NCBI GenBank assembly: GCA_000469685.2
Contig: LS997565.1
Location: 29,333,145 to 29,397,144, forward strand
DNA: 64,000 nucleotides
Direction: 5' to 3'
Origin: Haemonchus contortus
Lineage: Eukaryota > Nematoda > Chromadorea > Rhabditida > Trichostrongylidae
Both the position numbers and the translations under genes were made by a program. The first letter of the stretch is position 1; each line of letters opens with the position of its first letter. Shown one piece after another: positions 23,427 to 37,100 of this stretch. A model generated the notes under the pieces. It was not told the DNA's origin and made no database searches. It was given only the letters and a program-made list of their open reading frames with translations.

Positions 23427-26400
23427 ATCTCGATAGGAGGGTTTCTTAGCATCATCACAATTCGGTAAATGAATTATCGCAGCCAAAAAGAATGGGCGGA
23501 TCTTCACACTTATCACTGTTGATATCAAATGAACATGATGATAAAGCATAGGAATAAATGACCGGATGACTGACTGGCTGAAAAATCGGACCACTACAAC
23601 AACGTTTCTCTAGGAATCGAACGAGAACAGTGAAGTGGAAACGACTACCGTCGCTGACGCAAAAGGTTACAAAAGGTTCTAGTACAGGGAGAGGGAGGAG
23701 ACACCGGCTGACTGAAACTGCTTCACATGGTGCTAAGAATGAGAAACGATTCGTGAACCAGGAGATTGGAAAAGCCTTCAAGGATGAGGAGCCTCACTAG
23801 GGGCGCTAACCACGGGCAAAAAGTAGGTTATGCTATGTAGAACTGGTCTCGGACGGTTCAGCACATTCATCACGCGCTGAGGTTAGAGTTGGGATTAAAG
23901 AAAACTGACGACAAGGGCACTTGGTGAGAGAGCGCAGACAAGAGCACAAATCTGTCCTCACCCTAGGCTAGCATCATGGTAAAACATGATGAATTTGAAG
24001 GAATCCATTCAATGACACATTACCCACCGAAAAACGGCAAAAGAAGCTGATGGATGTGATATGAAAAGCTTGAGGACAGTGAAAAAGCTTCCTACTGAAT
24101 ACATTAACTTTTTTTTTACATCACGTGATCACTGCAGTTCTACCTGGCCAAGCCGAAATGAGTTCGTTCCATTTTGTCGAAATGGCCAAACAAAGCGCGT
24201 CCTTCTACTCCTCCTTTCCCTGTTCAAATTCTACACCTCAAGAAATCTTCTATTCACTCGGCAATATAAAAAGAATCCGTCCCTTCCTCGGCTACTTTTC
24301 CACTTAATTTCTTCGGAAAGTGTTGCCTTTCTAAAGTGTTTGAAAAACCCTCAAGCTAACCTTCAAAAGGAATTCCGGTGAAAATGCAGTTAGGGCGGAG
24401 CCCAGATCTTATCCAAGAATGCTGCAGCGCAGATAGGGAGGGATAGTCAACTTTGCTTGTGCTTACAGATGGATCTTAGTTAGCAAAAGGACTGTAGTTT
24501 TTACCTAATCGTCAGAAGGGGAGGAGCAACGATGTGGGTGTGATGATTCACTCGTGCAAAAAGCTGGGAAAAGGTAAGATTTGAACATTCAGATGACTAA
24601 CCCATACGATCCTCCTTTCTTCCTAAGGCTAAAAAAAATATATTTTTTCGGCTAAGACGTTCCCGAGCGTCATTATGGGCTCACGAAATCGGCTCCCCCC
24701 GTTCTGTGGCGCTCCATGATAGAAGATTGCCCTCGCCCATCAATTAAATTTTCACCAGAATGGTTATTTAGAGAAAATATAGGAAGAATGTTGGGCAAAT
24801 AATCAACGAATCAGTACAAGAGAATAAAAATCAAAGTTAAAACGCCTGTCTCGGCCAGAAAAAAGTACGAAATGAACGTAACTGAAATGAAGCAGGAATT
24901 ACCTAAAAACGACACAGTAAAGAAAACGAGTAACATAGGAGAAGGGCAGATTTGAAGCCGATGATGGTATTGTTATCAAAAACATGACACAAGAACAAAC
25001 TCAACGACGAAGAAAAACGAATAAACGTACCATGGACCGACATGGACCAAGAATGAGCGGCGAGGTGTGACTGACCCTCCCCGTATTACGTAGAGAGCCA
25101 TCTTTGGCAATCGGTATTGTGGCGGCAACCACCAAGCTTTCCTTTGCTATCGCCGCCCGTGAAATGAAGGGATGAATCACCAAAGAAGGCACAAAGAAGG
25201 ATGGAGCTGGTGGGCGGTCAACGACGCCATTCAAAATCTAGGCGTAGACCGCAATTGCAGACAAAAGAGCATGGCATGGATTCGGGGCTTTTGTCAACCA
25301 GAATTTCCCTCGTTCAGAGGTATCAGGCGAAGAAGCTGTCCGGGTGTTGTGCCCATTGGCGAGAGCAAGATGAGTTAGACTAGTACATGCGGCCTTGGAG
25401 TGGTGGGAATACCTTGGGACCACCACTTCTTTCCTCGGCTCGGAGTAATGACGGGACCAATTTAAGTGGGGTTGTAATGACCCGAGGCTCGTTGCCATTC
25501 CAACGATTCGTTAACACGGATTTTGCCGAAAATTGTCCGGAATCTTCTCCCCGAAAACAGCGTCGCGCACGCCGCACCCGCCGCGTATCGCAGGATTGCG
25601 ATGGGGGATTGGAGCGCGCAATTTGTGAGTTAGCGAGTCCTTTAATTATTTGAATTGGCTAGCCGCTCTCTTCAATTCCAATGCGGTCTTGATCGTCGCT
25701 AATATAGTAGGGGTCATTCTAATTAATCAAGTCTGATAAACATAAAAACCAAAAAGAAACAGAAAAAAAACGATCAAATCTAATAAAAAGGAAAGGCAAT
25801 CAATGAAAAATATTGCGTAATATCGATTGGCGGGGAGGCGGGGTGGGTACGGTAATTGCAGTGACATTTGCCGCATGCAGCAAGGGAGGATGCCGCAATC
25901 GGGGAGAAGTTCCGTTACCCTGCCGATGAGTTAGGAATTGTTCAAGACTTCCCAGGGGAACTCGAGTTTTTCGCTTTCTACTTACTTATCCCTTGCTCAA
26001 AAAAATAACTGAGTCTTCAATATTAGAGGAGCTTCCATGTCAAATTCTACCCACATAGTGTTTTCAAACACAATCCCATGCAGTCTATTGATAAACTTTA
26101 CGTCTAAACTCCAGCATTCGTCGACGATTTCGAAAGAGCTCATGCGGATTTTCTATTTCTTATAAATCTGGCTGGGTGCCAATGAACGCCTGGGAAAGCA
26201 TGATTTGATCGCTGCCGAATTAGGGACCACTCAGGAGCGGGAGTAATACTCGTAATTACAAGCCAGGGTAATTAGTTTAAGCTGTAATTAGCACACAATC
26301 CGACCGCTTATGGGGGGTTCATGACGGTGGTATGCATACATAGTGTTAGGCCAAGGATCGGGACCCTGAATAAGGAAGACAGTGGCTCCGTTGAAAGTGG

Positions 26401-28141
26401 CCTTCAGTACGACCACAGCGCAGATATATCAAACATGACACATTCACACACTCTACCTGAGGTATCCGTCATTCTGGGGGGAGGCGTAGGTAATTTTTAT
26501 GCTGTGGTTCAGCTGGAAGCAGTTCAACCCAGAACGGTAGCTTTTTGAGAACGTAATAAGTCAGGCTACAATCTTCCAGCCCGAAGGTGCGTATCCTCCT
26601 CCAGGGGAGGGGGGGGGGCACAAATGCGGCCTTAAGCGACCCCATTGACTATATGTTTCTGAAAGAAGCTATTGTTTTGACAAGCATAAGTGACAGTAGC
26701 AGCAGAGGCGGAAAGCCAACATGGGGCGGCGGTTTAGGCTAATGACTACGGGTCGAGAGCCACTATATCAACACACCTGGCCTGTTACGCAGACAGAGCG
26801 CAGATGGACACGTAAAAGTTGAGGAGGGCAAAGAGGTGGGATCGAATGCCACAAATGACTTTGCCGGATCGCCCGCCACGCATTCCCATTCGCAGGGCAA
26901 TTTTGCCCTTCTACGACCTCGTACACGAACTGCAAAAAAGACCCGATTGGGGGGAATTCCTGAGATTGCCGGGGATGACAACGGCAGAACTTAAGAGGAA
27001 ACGTAAATAAAGCGTGGTGTATAAGCTGGAGCCGAGACGTTGTGAGTAATATTGGAGTCATCCTTGAATACTCTGAGAAACATCGAAAGCGGAACGACCT
27101 AGACAAAAGAAATACAAATCTCTGGGTGAAGTGAGGACAGTGGGCATTGTTGAACACTTTCGATGAATCGTGTGGTTCTCTGTGTTGCGTATATGGCCTA
27201 TATTAGCAGCTGTCACTTGGAGACGATAGAATTGAGGTCTCCATCCATTCAGGCGAGTCTCCTACTGCATAATTCTACGAGGAAGGAACGATTATGGGAA
27301 TTAAGGGGTGATTGAATGGATTGAATAAACATTTATTACAGCTTTGAATTTAATTTAAGGCGGATAAAGGTGGGCTGATTATAGAGTGCTGAAAAAGCAT
27401 TCTGTAGCATGGTTTATACTAGGCTGGAAGATAAGTCCTACACTTTGCACACGCTCCTCCAGGAAAAAAACCAAGGCACTTTTTAAATGTAAAATTAGTA
27501 AAATATTAATATTAACAAAGGACATATTAAATTACAAAACTGCAAAATTACGAAATAAGTATTTGAAACAAATTAACAAATACAAAATTTTTTAAAAACT
27601 TGTCCGAAGAAAGGCAAGACTTCTCTTCCAAATTATTTGAGAGACTCGTCAGCTCAGTTTCCGGTACATTTGCAGCGGATATTAAGGTCAGAGCGTAATA
27701 GCAAACACTTGGACGGGCATAGTATGGTCATTTTGGTTTTACACTCATATTAAATATAAAGAATTATTCTTGTTTACTTCACCGCACCTGAGCTACTCCA
27801 ATTAATTTGATTTGTGAATGCTCTAGGGATAAGGACATTGCTATGTAGGGTCGCCAACGGGGAGTTCTCATGATTTCACGAAGGAAGTAAAAAATCTACC
27901 TGACTGCTGACTCATGCTATGACTTGTATTAGGAGGCAGATGCAAAGTGGGCGTTATGAAATGGTGTAAAATGGGATACCATTGGTGATTCGGAATGTTT
28001 CGTTACAGCTATTTACATATCTCTCAAGAAACCGATAGCCATTAGTTTAGTATAAGGCGATAATTATAGGGGTAGATACGAGAAAACAGAAATAATTTTA
28101 TAAGAATATCAGTGACCGCCGACAGGTCCATTCCCCTATTT

Positions 28142-28161
28142 CCCCCCCCCCCCCCCCCCCC
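28142..28161 (-). repeat. Poly-C tract (C20)
   Basis: Run of 20 C on the plus strand (a G20 tract on the minus strand), followed by CACCCCCTCCCC. In nematodes such G tracts are substrates for deletion when the FANCJ-type helicase DOG-1 is missing. Confidence 0.95.
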
Positions 28162-28378
28162 ACCCCCTCCCCACGATATTTCCGTTTGGTATGATTTAAT
28201 GTGTTTTGTATTGTAACTGATAGTAACTGATTGTATGCAACAATGCAATGTACACTGAAAATAATTAAGGTCTGACGACGGCATTATATGCTGAAAGCTC
28301 ACCAATGAAAGGGAAGAGCAAAGAGCTTTGAAAAGTACACACAACGACAACAAGTATATTGGTATTAATGTTGACATA

Positions 28379-28380
<2 letters not shown>

Positions 28381-28459
<79 letters not shown>
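28381..28459 (+). repeat. (TAA)n microsatellite, about 26 units
   Basis: Uninterrupted TAA trinucleotide array of about 79 bases. The long isoleucine run that appears on the minus strand is only this array read as codons. Confidence 0.97.
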
Positions 28460-28460
<1 letters not shown>

Positions 28461-29367
28461 TAGTGGCCTCTCAATTCACAGTACGCGAATAAGATCTCGG
28501 GTTTCACCCTACGGCACACTATCCATTGCAGCCATGATAATTCGATTTCGAAGAAAATTGTATACATGGCTCATCATCAAGGAACTAACCAAGAGTGGTC
28601 GTAATTTGCTTTTTAGGAACCCTTCCCCCCAGCGAATTTAATCCGATTTATGGAGTCTATTAGCTACCTGGTCCGTATATGGATGGCTTATAATCCACCT
28701 CCGCGTAGCTATGAAAGGTACACATCTAAAGGTCCATTAAAATCTCTGGGGTTGGATCTTTTTTAATGGAGTCTATTTACACCATGTTATACACTCCAGA
28801 GGGAAACGGGTGTTTTTGAGTACTTGGACAACTCTTCAATTTTGAATTTCCCATAATTTCGATTCTCTTGAACACTTCTCCTCTTCAGAACTAGTCTATA
28901 TAATAATCTTCTCAAGTGTTGGTTTTACGGGGGCATCAGTGGGCCGGAGACGACGAAAAGAAAATCGGCGGGCTTAGAGGGTCGGCCGAGCTTTTCCTCC
29001 GCCCGAGTAATACGGTGGTGCCTGGACTAATATGGTAGTGTCGACTTCTCTGCGTAAGCGAAGCGAATTGGTTTCGATATCATACTATAATATTTTCCCC
29101 GATCGTTAACGTGAAGAGCAAAAATGTATTCAGCTATGATGGCTATTCTGAATGTTAGTCGAAGTGTATTCGTCCGATGCATGCGCTTTCCGACAATTCT
29201 ATTCCAATAAGTTCGAGGGTGCTCAAGGAGCCTAAGACTCTGTAAAAGAAAAGAGCAAGTGCATGTACTAACGACGTCTAGTGGTGTCTGAATATGGAAG
29301 TAATCCTGTTCGAAAAATAAAACCAGGAGGACAAACTCAACGATGCACAATAGAAACCACATCACAT

Positions 29368-29664
29368 AAAGGATAAAGTAAAGTTTTTGGCGTTAATCAA
29401 TCCCGTCCGAGGGATGCGCTCCGCACTCGACTTCCATTCGTAATCGTAGTGGCGTAATGAGAGCGTATGTGGTCTATACAAGGAATTGCGGTGGCCAGCC
29501 GAAGGACAAGTCAGTGCTTTTATCCTCCCACACGGGTCTGGTACAATTAACCAACCCGGAGGGATGAAAGGATTGGTTGGCCTGGGCGGACATCGATCCG
29601 GGATTCGAACCCCTGACCGTGCATGTGAAATAGTGCGCCACTTGCCACTACACCACCTTCGCCC
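29368..29664 (-). mobile_element. tRNA-derived SINE, copy 4 (best preserved)
   Basis: Best-preserved copy. On the minus strand it starts GGGCGAAGGTGGTGTAGTGG at 29664. The head keeps the tRNA-like 5' acceptor strand GGGCG, an A-box region (TGGTGTAGTGGCAAG), a B box and T loop (GGGGTTCGAATCCC) and a 3' acceptor-like TCCGCCC that can pair with the 5' end. The body carries GGGTTGGTTAATTGTACC, CGTGTGGGAGGATAAAAGC and GACGGGATTGATTAACGCC, with an AACTTTACTTTATCCTTT tail. It would be transcribed by RNA polymerase III in the usual scheme, and has no coding capacity. It is the best reference for the family in this window. Confidence 0.82.
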
Positions 29665-30949
29665 ACATCACATATATTTCTCTATTTATTTATTTAAACT
29701 TTTCGTAGAAGCTTCACGAAAGCTACAACAAGAGGCTCATTTTGAGCACTGTTTATTGAACGTGATGAAAAGAAGCCGAGCGAGCAAGTGCTGCAGAGAG
29801 ACGTAGACGAATAATGGCCTCATTCTGAGCAGCATAACTGATTCAGAACAGCGAAGTATTCGGAATATGTATAGTGCTTATGAAAAAAGAAAACTCGAAA
29901 TGATGCTTCTAAAAAAGAGCACTGGTACAAGGTGAGTTTCACGAATTCACGAAAGCACTAGGCTACGTTGTACGAAATGCATTCAGCGTTCAGCGAAATA
30001 GAAATCGTCCATCATAAGCGAAAGGGTAATATCCTTCATGTCAAATGAATGGGCCCTGCAAGATTGAAGAACCTTCTCAGAATTATGAGGTGTATGACTC
30101 GCTTTTTTTGGCAGGTGTATGGCTACGAATCTATTATCAGCTACAGTTTCAGTAAGTTAGTATAGTTGCGTAAGGTAGAAAAATAGTGGGAGAAGACAAA
30201 AAATGACGAAAGAAGAAAGCAAATTTTATGGCCGTACTAGTTTCCTTTCTGTGGCTGTTAACTTGATGCATCTAATAAAACGTGGCAGGGAAGCATACAG
30301 AACAAGCTGGGAACATGCCCGGGGGCTCTTTCTCTGGGTGACCAACCGGAAAGACCAAACTACACTGTTTTCCCGATCCCACGGGATATAATCCTCAACT
30401 CCCTTACCATCGTTCACTGGGAGTTTCGTTTACACGAAGAACATCTACAAACCCACAAATCGTGGCGTAGCTCCACCGCGGAGAAACTTCGAAAAGGAGC
30501 TAAATGTATGATTTGTTCCTGGTAGTTTCCAACACCAGCGGTTCAGTTTGTGTTTCTATCAAGACTGTTGAGTGGAATGCGACATACAATAGGGGTGAAA
30601 TGAAACACATGTGAAGTAGAAGTCGTTGCTCGGATGCTACCCTCGATGTGAATAGCTGTTTGACATACGACAATGACTAATTCGTCCCCTTTTGAGAGAA
30701 TCGCATTGCACACATCTGAACCAGCTTCGGAAACCGCAAACTCCGAAGGTATTGGTTCGTCAATCCAAAGGTATTGCTTCGCGCAAAAAAAGGGTTTGTT
30801 GCAATTTAGGTCTTTGCTGAATTTCAAAGAGAATGAAAATCAAATTCAAGAAGACGTTAAAATAGCAGATATTGCCCTAAGCTACAGTAAAGTCTTCTCA
30901 TTGGTAGTACGTTTTGCTGTACTTCTGCAGAAAGTATAAATTAAATATA
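29665..30949. other. No gene recognised
   Basis: AT-rich sequence with short domainless frames on both strands. Reverse transcriptase sequence belonging to the LINE tail just downstream could be hidden here but was not recognisable. Confidence 0.4.
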
Positions 30950-31124
30950 GCACTAGGTCGCAGCGAGGAAGAGGCCGTCCCAGAAACACGTGAGAAGAAC
31001 AGTTGACAACGATCTCAAAGTCATGAATGTTTCCAGGGAAGGAGAAGGCATTGTACAGGATCGGCATTAGTGGAAAGACTTCATCGCCCTTTATGCAGAA
31101 CGGCATGGGAGGAACGATTTTTAA
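30950..31124 (+). pseudogene. LINE reverse transcriptase, C-terminal tail fragment
   Basis: About 57 codons of the very end of a LINE polyprotein. It begins RSQRGRGRPRNT, shifts one frame, then reads RTVDNDLKVMNVSREGEGIV followed by QDRH, an in-frame stop, and WKDFIALYAERHGR, with the stop codon at 31122-31124. The pattern GRGRP..T-RRTV--DLK-MN-----QDR--W--F--ALYA-RH is the usual C-terminus of several RTE-like endonuclease/reverse transcriptase polyproteins. The frameshift and internal stop show it is dead. Nothing of the catalytic domain was found upstream, so this is a 5'-truncated insertion, as LINEs often are. Clade assignment is uncertain. Confidence 0.65.
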
Positions 31125-34100
31125 GTCTAAGTATAGATCACCAAGTCATACGAACACAATCATCTATACGATCCAGATAAAGTACTAGTATCAGGCACGA
31201 AGTACTGTGTTAGAAACGACAATCTTCTAGCACGCCGAAACATTTCAAATATTCGAAGCACATTGTTCCTACAGTTACCAAAACGGGTTTGCCATCGAAA
31301 TTTTGTTGATACTATCTGACTCCAAGAATTTCCTGCACGCTCTGATTGCTCCCGATCGATTCAAAAATACGGTTCCTAACTTGAATTCCTCCAAACCAGA
31401 TTTTCAGGAACGGAACAGGAGCAGAGCCACCTGATTACCCTCGCTGCTCATACTCACGTAGCACACCCGAATGGCAAGAGGTTTTCTAATTGTCAGGGGA
31501 AAAACGTGGCACGTGAACGGGATGATCTGAAGTGACCTGATCTGGAGAAACTCATTCCCACACCTCTCCTCCTCCTTCCAACCTGTACCGTTTAACCCCA
31601 AGGAGACAGGTGTCAGCTTGTGCTGCAATCCGGGCTCCAAATAAGTGATACCTACTTATTTGCCTCTTAACGACTAGCTCAGAGAATAGTTAACTCTGGA
31701 AAATAGGACAGAACTTCATTCTGAAGCATGCAAAGTGCAAAAAAAAATTATCTGAGGATCATGAACAAGACGAACCATCGGAGTTAGCGCTCGTCAATCT
31801 GAAATTTGCTAGAGAACGTGAGGATATATGAGTGGTCCTTTACAACAGCCGGGGAAATCGTAAATAGTAGTAGTAAAGTACAAGTTGGTTAGCAAAGAAG
31901 TTTGATAACGTTCGAAAGCCAAAGCTGTGGGATACTCGACTATGAAATTTCTTCAGGAGGATTCGGACTCCACATTGGAGCTCTTTGGCAGCAGAGTTTC
32001 TGAAGGCGATGAATGGAGTTGCTGCGACATTTTAGGGGTAGCATGATGGGAAGGCGATCATGCGCGCTCTTAAGGAGTATCCATTTCTGATGTGGCCATA
32101 TCAATTTCAGGACTACTCCAGAGCTCCAGTGCTTCCAGTTATGTGATAACCGATGAGGGCTTGAAACTGTTTGTTAGCCAGCATTGATCGAGAATGATTA
32201 TTTTCCCTTTCAGGGTCACCTCAAAAAGTTCTTTGAAGTAGATTTCGTGAAAGGATTCAAAATGGGTGATCACGGGTACCTGAGGAGGGAGACTGACTCT
32301 AACGAGTTCGTAGTTCTTTGTGCTCCACGACTGTTGGGATCCCTATTAATTCTGCCTATAGTGATCCCTTTGATTGTTGACGGGATGCACCCTTCACAAC
32401 GACTCCTGGTCGCATGGTTGTTGTCAGATTTTTTTCCGAAGAATTTTAAGTAGGCCCAACTTGGGGTTAGGCCCTTCTAATACAATTCAAAGGAGTATAA
32501 AGAGAGTGGTGGTCACGATATAAGCGAACCCTGATGAATTGCCTGCAGTGGCGCCCGGCGAGATGAGGGGACATGGGCGAAGGCAAATGCTCGCGACAAT
32601 GTTTGCCTGGCAAATAGCGAAACATCCTTGCGTCGCTTGACGTTCCACGTCAGCTTGTAACCCGCAGCAGTGCAAACAGCGACGATCAGATGTCACAGCG
32701 CGACCATCCAACACTTTGTCCCCCTAAGGGTCACTAGGCGTAGGTCAGGAGATCGTCGGATTGTCAGACAATATTTTGGAGAGAAATCTTCCGACGAGGT
32801 TCATACACATACTGACAGCCTGGCTGGCATTGAACTTTTTGGATGACAAAGGGGCAACGTAGGGACTTTTTATGCGATCCCTTCAATTTGAACAGCCCTG
32901 GATCCATGGGAGAATGCCAAGTGCAAGCAAATAAAGTTAGATTCGCTTAATGTAGGAATTGAATTTGGGTAGACTGTATAGCTTCTGTAGTATCTACAGG
33001 AATGATTCTAGGCCTCAACCACCTTCAGGAATACGAAACTCGTCCCGAGCGAAGAACTAACAGACACATAATTGGTCACACAAACTAACCGTCCGAAGCT
33101 GAAAGAAGGCAATATGAGAAAATTCGGATACCTGGTGCCTGTCAATGGAGCTGATGGGAATTTCGTAATTGACCCTTTTCATGGGTAATTTTATTCTACG
33201 GGATGTTTGAGAGCATGTACCGTACCGCCGAACAGAAGGTCGTCGCGCCGGCTTCATAATAGTATCATGAATTACTATTGATGATGCTCCCTATTTTCCA
33301 ATAGAAAAAAATACCTCTCCTTGTATTTGTACGGCTAAGACGAAAGATCGAATATGCGTTTAAATGAGGGGTGAAATCCAGAAGCAGGCAACATAAATTA
33401 CCCCACCGCCACTAGTTCTAATCCCACCGTCAATCACCGGGATCATTCCACCCTGAGGGAGTTTTTACCACTTTGCCAGACCCTTTGTATTGCAAGTGTT
33501 TTTAGCCAAGACTTTTCTTTTCGGAGACCCAAAATGAAGACAATTTGATTATGAAGTATGAAGAATTCTAATGATCTTAAGCTGGTCTTGGAAATCTCTT
33601 ACTTACTGTCACGAGTGAAAAAAATTCCCCTCTCTATTTTCTCGTTCCATTGTGGAAAGCAGATCCAGCATTTTATGTTATGAGGTAAGATGTGAAGTAG
33701 CGAACCCCAGTAATTGATATCAGGAATAATTGTTTCATATGTATCTGATTTAGGTAAGAGGCGGAGCTCTAGCAAATTCGTCATGTTCTCCTCGTTCGTA
33801 GAAGCAGTTTGCTTCTGTTTGAACCCCATTACTCGTCCAATGTTTGTGCTGTTGTTTTATGGAGATTTACGACTGTGAACTACGTGAAAGATGGCAGCAT
33901 AATCGTGGCTTCTAGCGCTCCTTGTGCTTTGCGTACGACAATGACAGGGATGTCGATTTTCTGAGCTTCCGTAGCTTGATGCGAAAATTGTATTTCGGGT
34001 TAACGGTCGACTAAAAATACAAAAAACGATTAGGAGATTACCTGATGTAAGGCGAAAGATAACTTGAATGAATTGACGACAATTAAAATCAACGATGAGA

Positions 34101-37100
34101 GATTATCAGGCTTGATAAGGATGACAATGATATCAGCAACTGGCTCACTACTTTTCTGCCCACCGTGGGTCAGGAGGCGTCAACGCGGTCGTGGCATTGA
34201 AAGAGAGCCACGGTGCGCGTTCAACTTCATCGCTAACACACGACTTTTCTTACCCTGGCACTTTTCGCAGATAATGCGAGGAACCGAATTCCAAGCGCAT
34301 GAAGTGCTTCACTATTCCCTTTTTATATTGTTGCGTCTCGTGCTCATATTGGCAAGAAAATAAGCAAAAAATAAGAAAAATGCAAGTTATCGAAGTAGGA
34401 GTAGAGAAAGGCGTGAGCGTTGCGGCAAGGAGTTCACAGCTCACTTGCAACACGTCAGAGCATCCCTACGCGAGTACCGATGGGCCAGAATTACTTTAAG
34501 TAGCTATATATTTCAAGCGCCCTAGTTCTGTTGCGATGACTAAGACCCCATCACTGGCCCATAATCTGTACTCCATGCTTCCCGGTTCAGTCAGTTTCGC
34601 ACAGAAGATTTGCTGACACATCGATTTTGACCGTTTATGCGCCTCAATTACAGAAAATCTTCGATACCTTAATGAGAAAATACATTCTGCTCGTGAATCA
34701 GAAAATGGAGTGGTGCCTACACCTTGGCGCCCCCCCCCCCCTGCCCATATGAGCATCCTCGCTGAGGAGATCCCATTCAGGTGTAGGAGATTTTCCCCCA
34801 AAACTTACTTTCATCATGCTCTTCGATAAATAAGCATTGCCAGGTCAGCAAATTCACTGGATGGGCTTACAGGTCCGCTCAGTGGCAACGTGATGTAACC
34901 ATACGAGACATGACCCTACTGCCTACTGTCATGACATCTATTAGGTGCTTCGGCGGAACTCTGTGAGCCCCTTGAGCAAGACTTCTCACGGGGGACGTTT
35001 GCATAAAGTGACAGGGGTTTTGAATATCGAATGGGCCCCTTGCTTTGTTGATATAACGCATCACAGGTATGAGTGAGAAAATGTGAAAAGTGCATGGATC
35101 GATAGCCATGGTATGAGAGCTGAATACGAAAACGAACGATTTTCGCATTCCAACAGAAATGCTGGGAATATGGAAAAGCACTGGCATTCTTAGCGATAGC
35201 AGTGAAAATTTGAATGTTTGCCAGGTGGCGTGGTTGTTTCCTTCCGTTGTAACCATTGATGTTTTGTGAACGAAAAGCTCACTGGAACATCTTTACATAC
35301 GACTATGGACGCTAACAAAAAGAAGTCAAGGAGCGAAACTGCCCCTCCAGCTTTCTACACAAGGCCTGAATGAAAAATTCATGACCTTAACAAGTAACAC
35401 TTCGTAATAGCCACTATTGATGCATGAATCAGACTTATTCAAAGCACAATTCCAGAAGTTCAAAGTAGCGTCTGCTCTGAGACAGATGTTGGGGACTCAA
35501 GAAACAGTTCAAACAAAAAAGTTCAGTTGAATGAAATCAGTGAAGTCAGTCTGCTCTCAAAAAAACGAGGATGCCGATGGGAACATGAGGCAGTAGGAGA
35601 GCTGCAGGAGCTCACTAAGACTAAAGTAACTGGGAAGGGAATAGATCCTGAATCCACTTTACTTCCATTAATTTATTACGGAAATCACAAATAAAATGAT
35701 GAGAGACCACATTTCAATTCCCTTTTTTCCTCCACGTCTGCCGCTGCCTGTTCAAACGAGAAGAAGTGAGTCATTGGAGCTATTTTGGTCGCATCGACGA
35801 AGAGGAAGCTTAAATGGAAATGTAAATGTCCCTATAAATAGCAATGGCGAAATGTATGAGAAGAAGAAGCCCGTAATATCATTGAAAGCTTTCTCTGTTC
35901 TGGCCGAATTCAATAGCAAGGGGAGTAATTCTCTCGTGTACTTCTGAAATAGGCTAATTTACCACCTGAAAATTGTCCGAATAATAGGTATCTGGAAATG
36001 GAAGGCTACGTATAGCTGCTCCATTCCCATGTGGACACAGAATGGAAATGGCTCCCGAAACAAATCTTAGACCAATCATAACTGTTCGGGAAATCTCTAA
36101 ATGGCAAGTGTAAGGATGATTAGAAGAAAAGGTTGGAAAGCGTAGACTTAACTGCAAAAATACGGAGTCCATTGTTCATTCAAGACCCTTAGCCTGGTCA
36201 CCACACAAATTGATCTTCGATCTCAGAAACTGAGAACTATGAGGACTTCATAAGGATGTCGAGATCACTCGCATGAAAAGGAGCCGGAGCCTTCTCCCAC
36301 GGCGGCGTTGAAATCGGAGACGAAAGAGGAACGTGTGAAGAGTGCAACTACGACGGTGGCCGCCAGCAAATTGGGATTGAATTGCGAGAGTAAGCATATC
36401 GAAGGCGGCCGACCGTATTCCCGCCGAGCACAAACGTACAACCGCCTCAGCCCGACGTTCAGCTGGCCTTAGAATCGGTGCATATCGATGTTCTGCAGCT
36501 TCTCGAGAGTTCTCCCTAAATACTACGGCAGGAGCATCCGAAGTGACTACTTCTAGGATTTAGAAATTTGAAATTACTTCCCACTCACAGCCTCTACAGA
36601 ATGTTTCATCTAGGGAAGCTCACCAGCACTTCACCGAAATCCATAAGCACATAGTCAAGGACTTTCCACTGCTCTAGCTTTCTTACTGGGCTCTTCAGTG
36701 ATCTGCCAGTTCCCGTAGAACCACTCCTTACTCTGCCGCTTCTCAGAAGGTCTCGATTCAGTGGGATTGAGGGTAAATCACATCTCATCAGAATGTTTCA
36801 TGCTTGGCTGTGTGATGAAAAATCGGCAGCTATACTATCCCAAGTGGATGGCTAAGTCAGCCGTCCAAGTAACAAGATGCTTCGGGCTGCGATGAACTCG
36901 AATCAAGTGGATGATTAGCTTGCGCTGAGCTCATTTTTTAGGGAGTTCACGAAGTTGTTGCTCTGGCGTGTCCCGAATGATGCTCTCCTGCTCTCTGCTG
37001 ATCATTCAAGACAGCTATTTCATCAATACACTCAATAGGTCTCTCAGATTCCCCGTAGGACGCAAATGCAGGTGGTACTGGATTGAGCTGGCATATGTAT

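Larger units (their letters stand above)
23427..29367. other. No gene recognised; GC-richer unresolved patch and simple repeats
   Basis: Between about 25.0 and 27.1 kb base composition is more GC-rich than the surroundings and carries overlapping open frames on both strands (for example minus 25238-25498 and plus 25387-25653), none with a recognisable domain. A plus-strand frame running from just after a TAA stop near 26816 to a stop at 27010 is rich in Arg and Pro and has reasonable codon use, but I cannot name it. The patch may be an unclassified repeat. A G10 run is present at 26609-26618. Confidence 0.35.

Noticed and set aside
28265..28567. Long poly-isoleucine open frame on the minus strand
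   Set aside because: It is the (TAA)n microsatellite read as codons.
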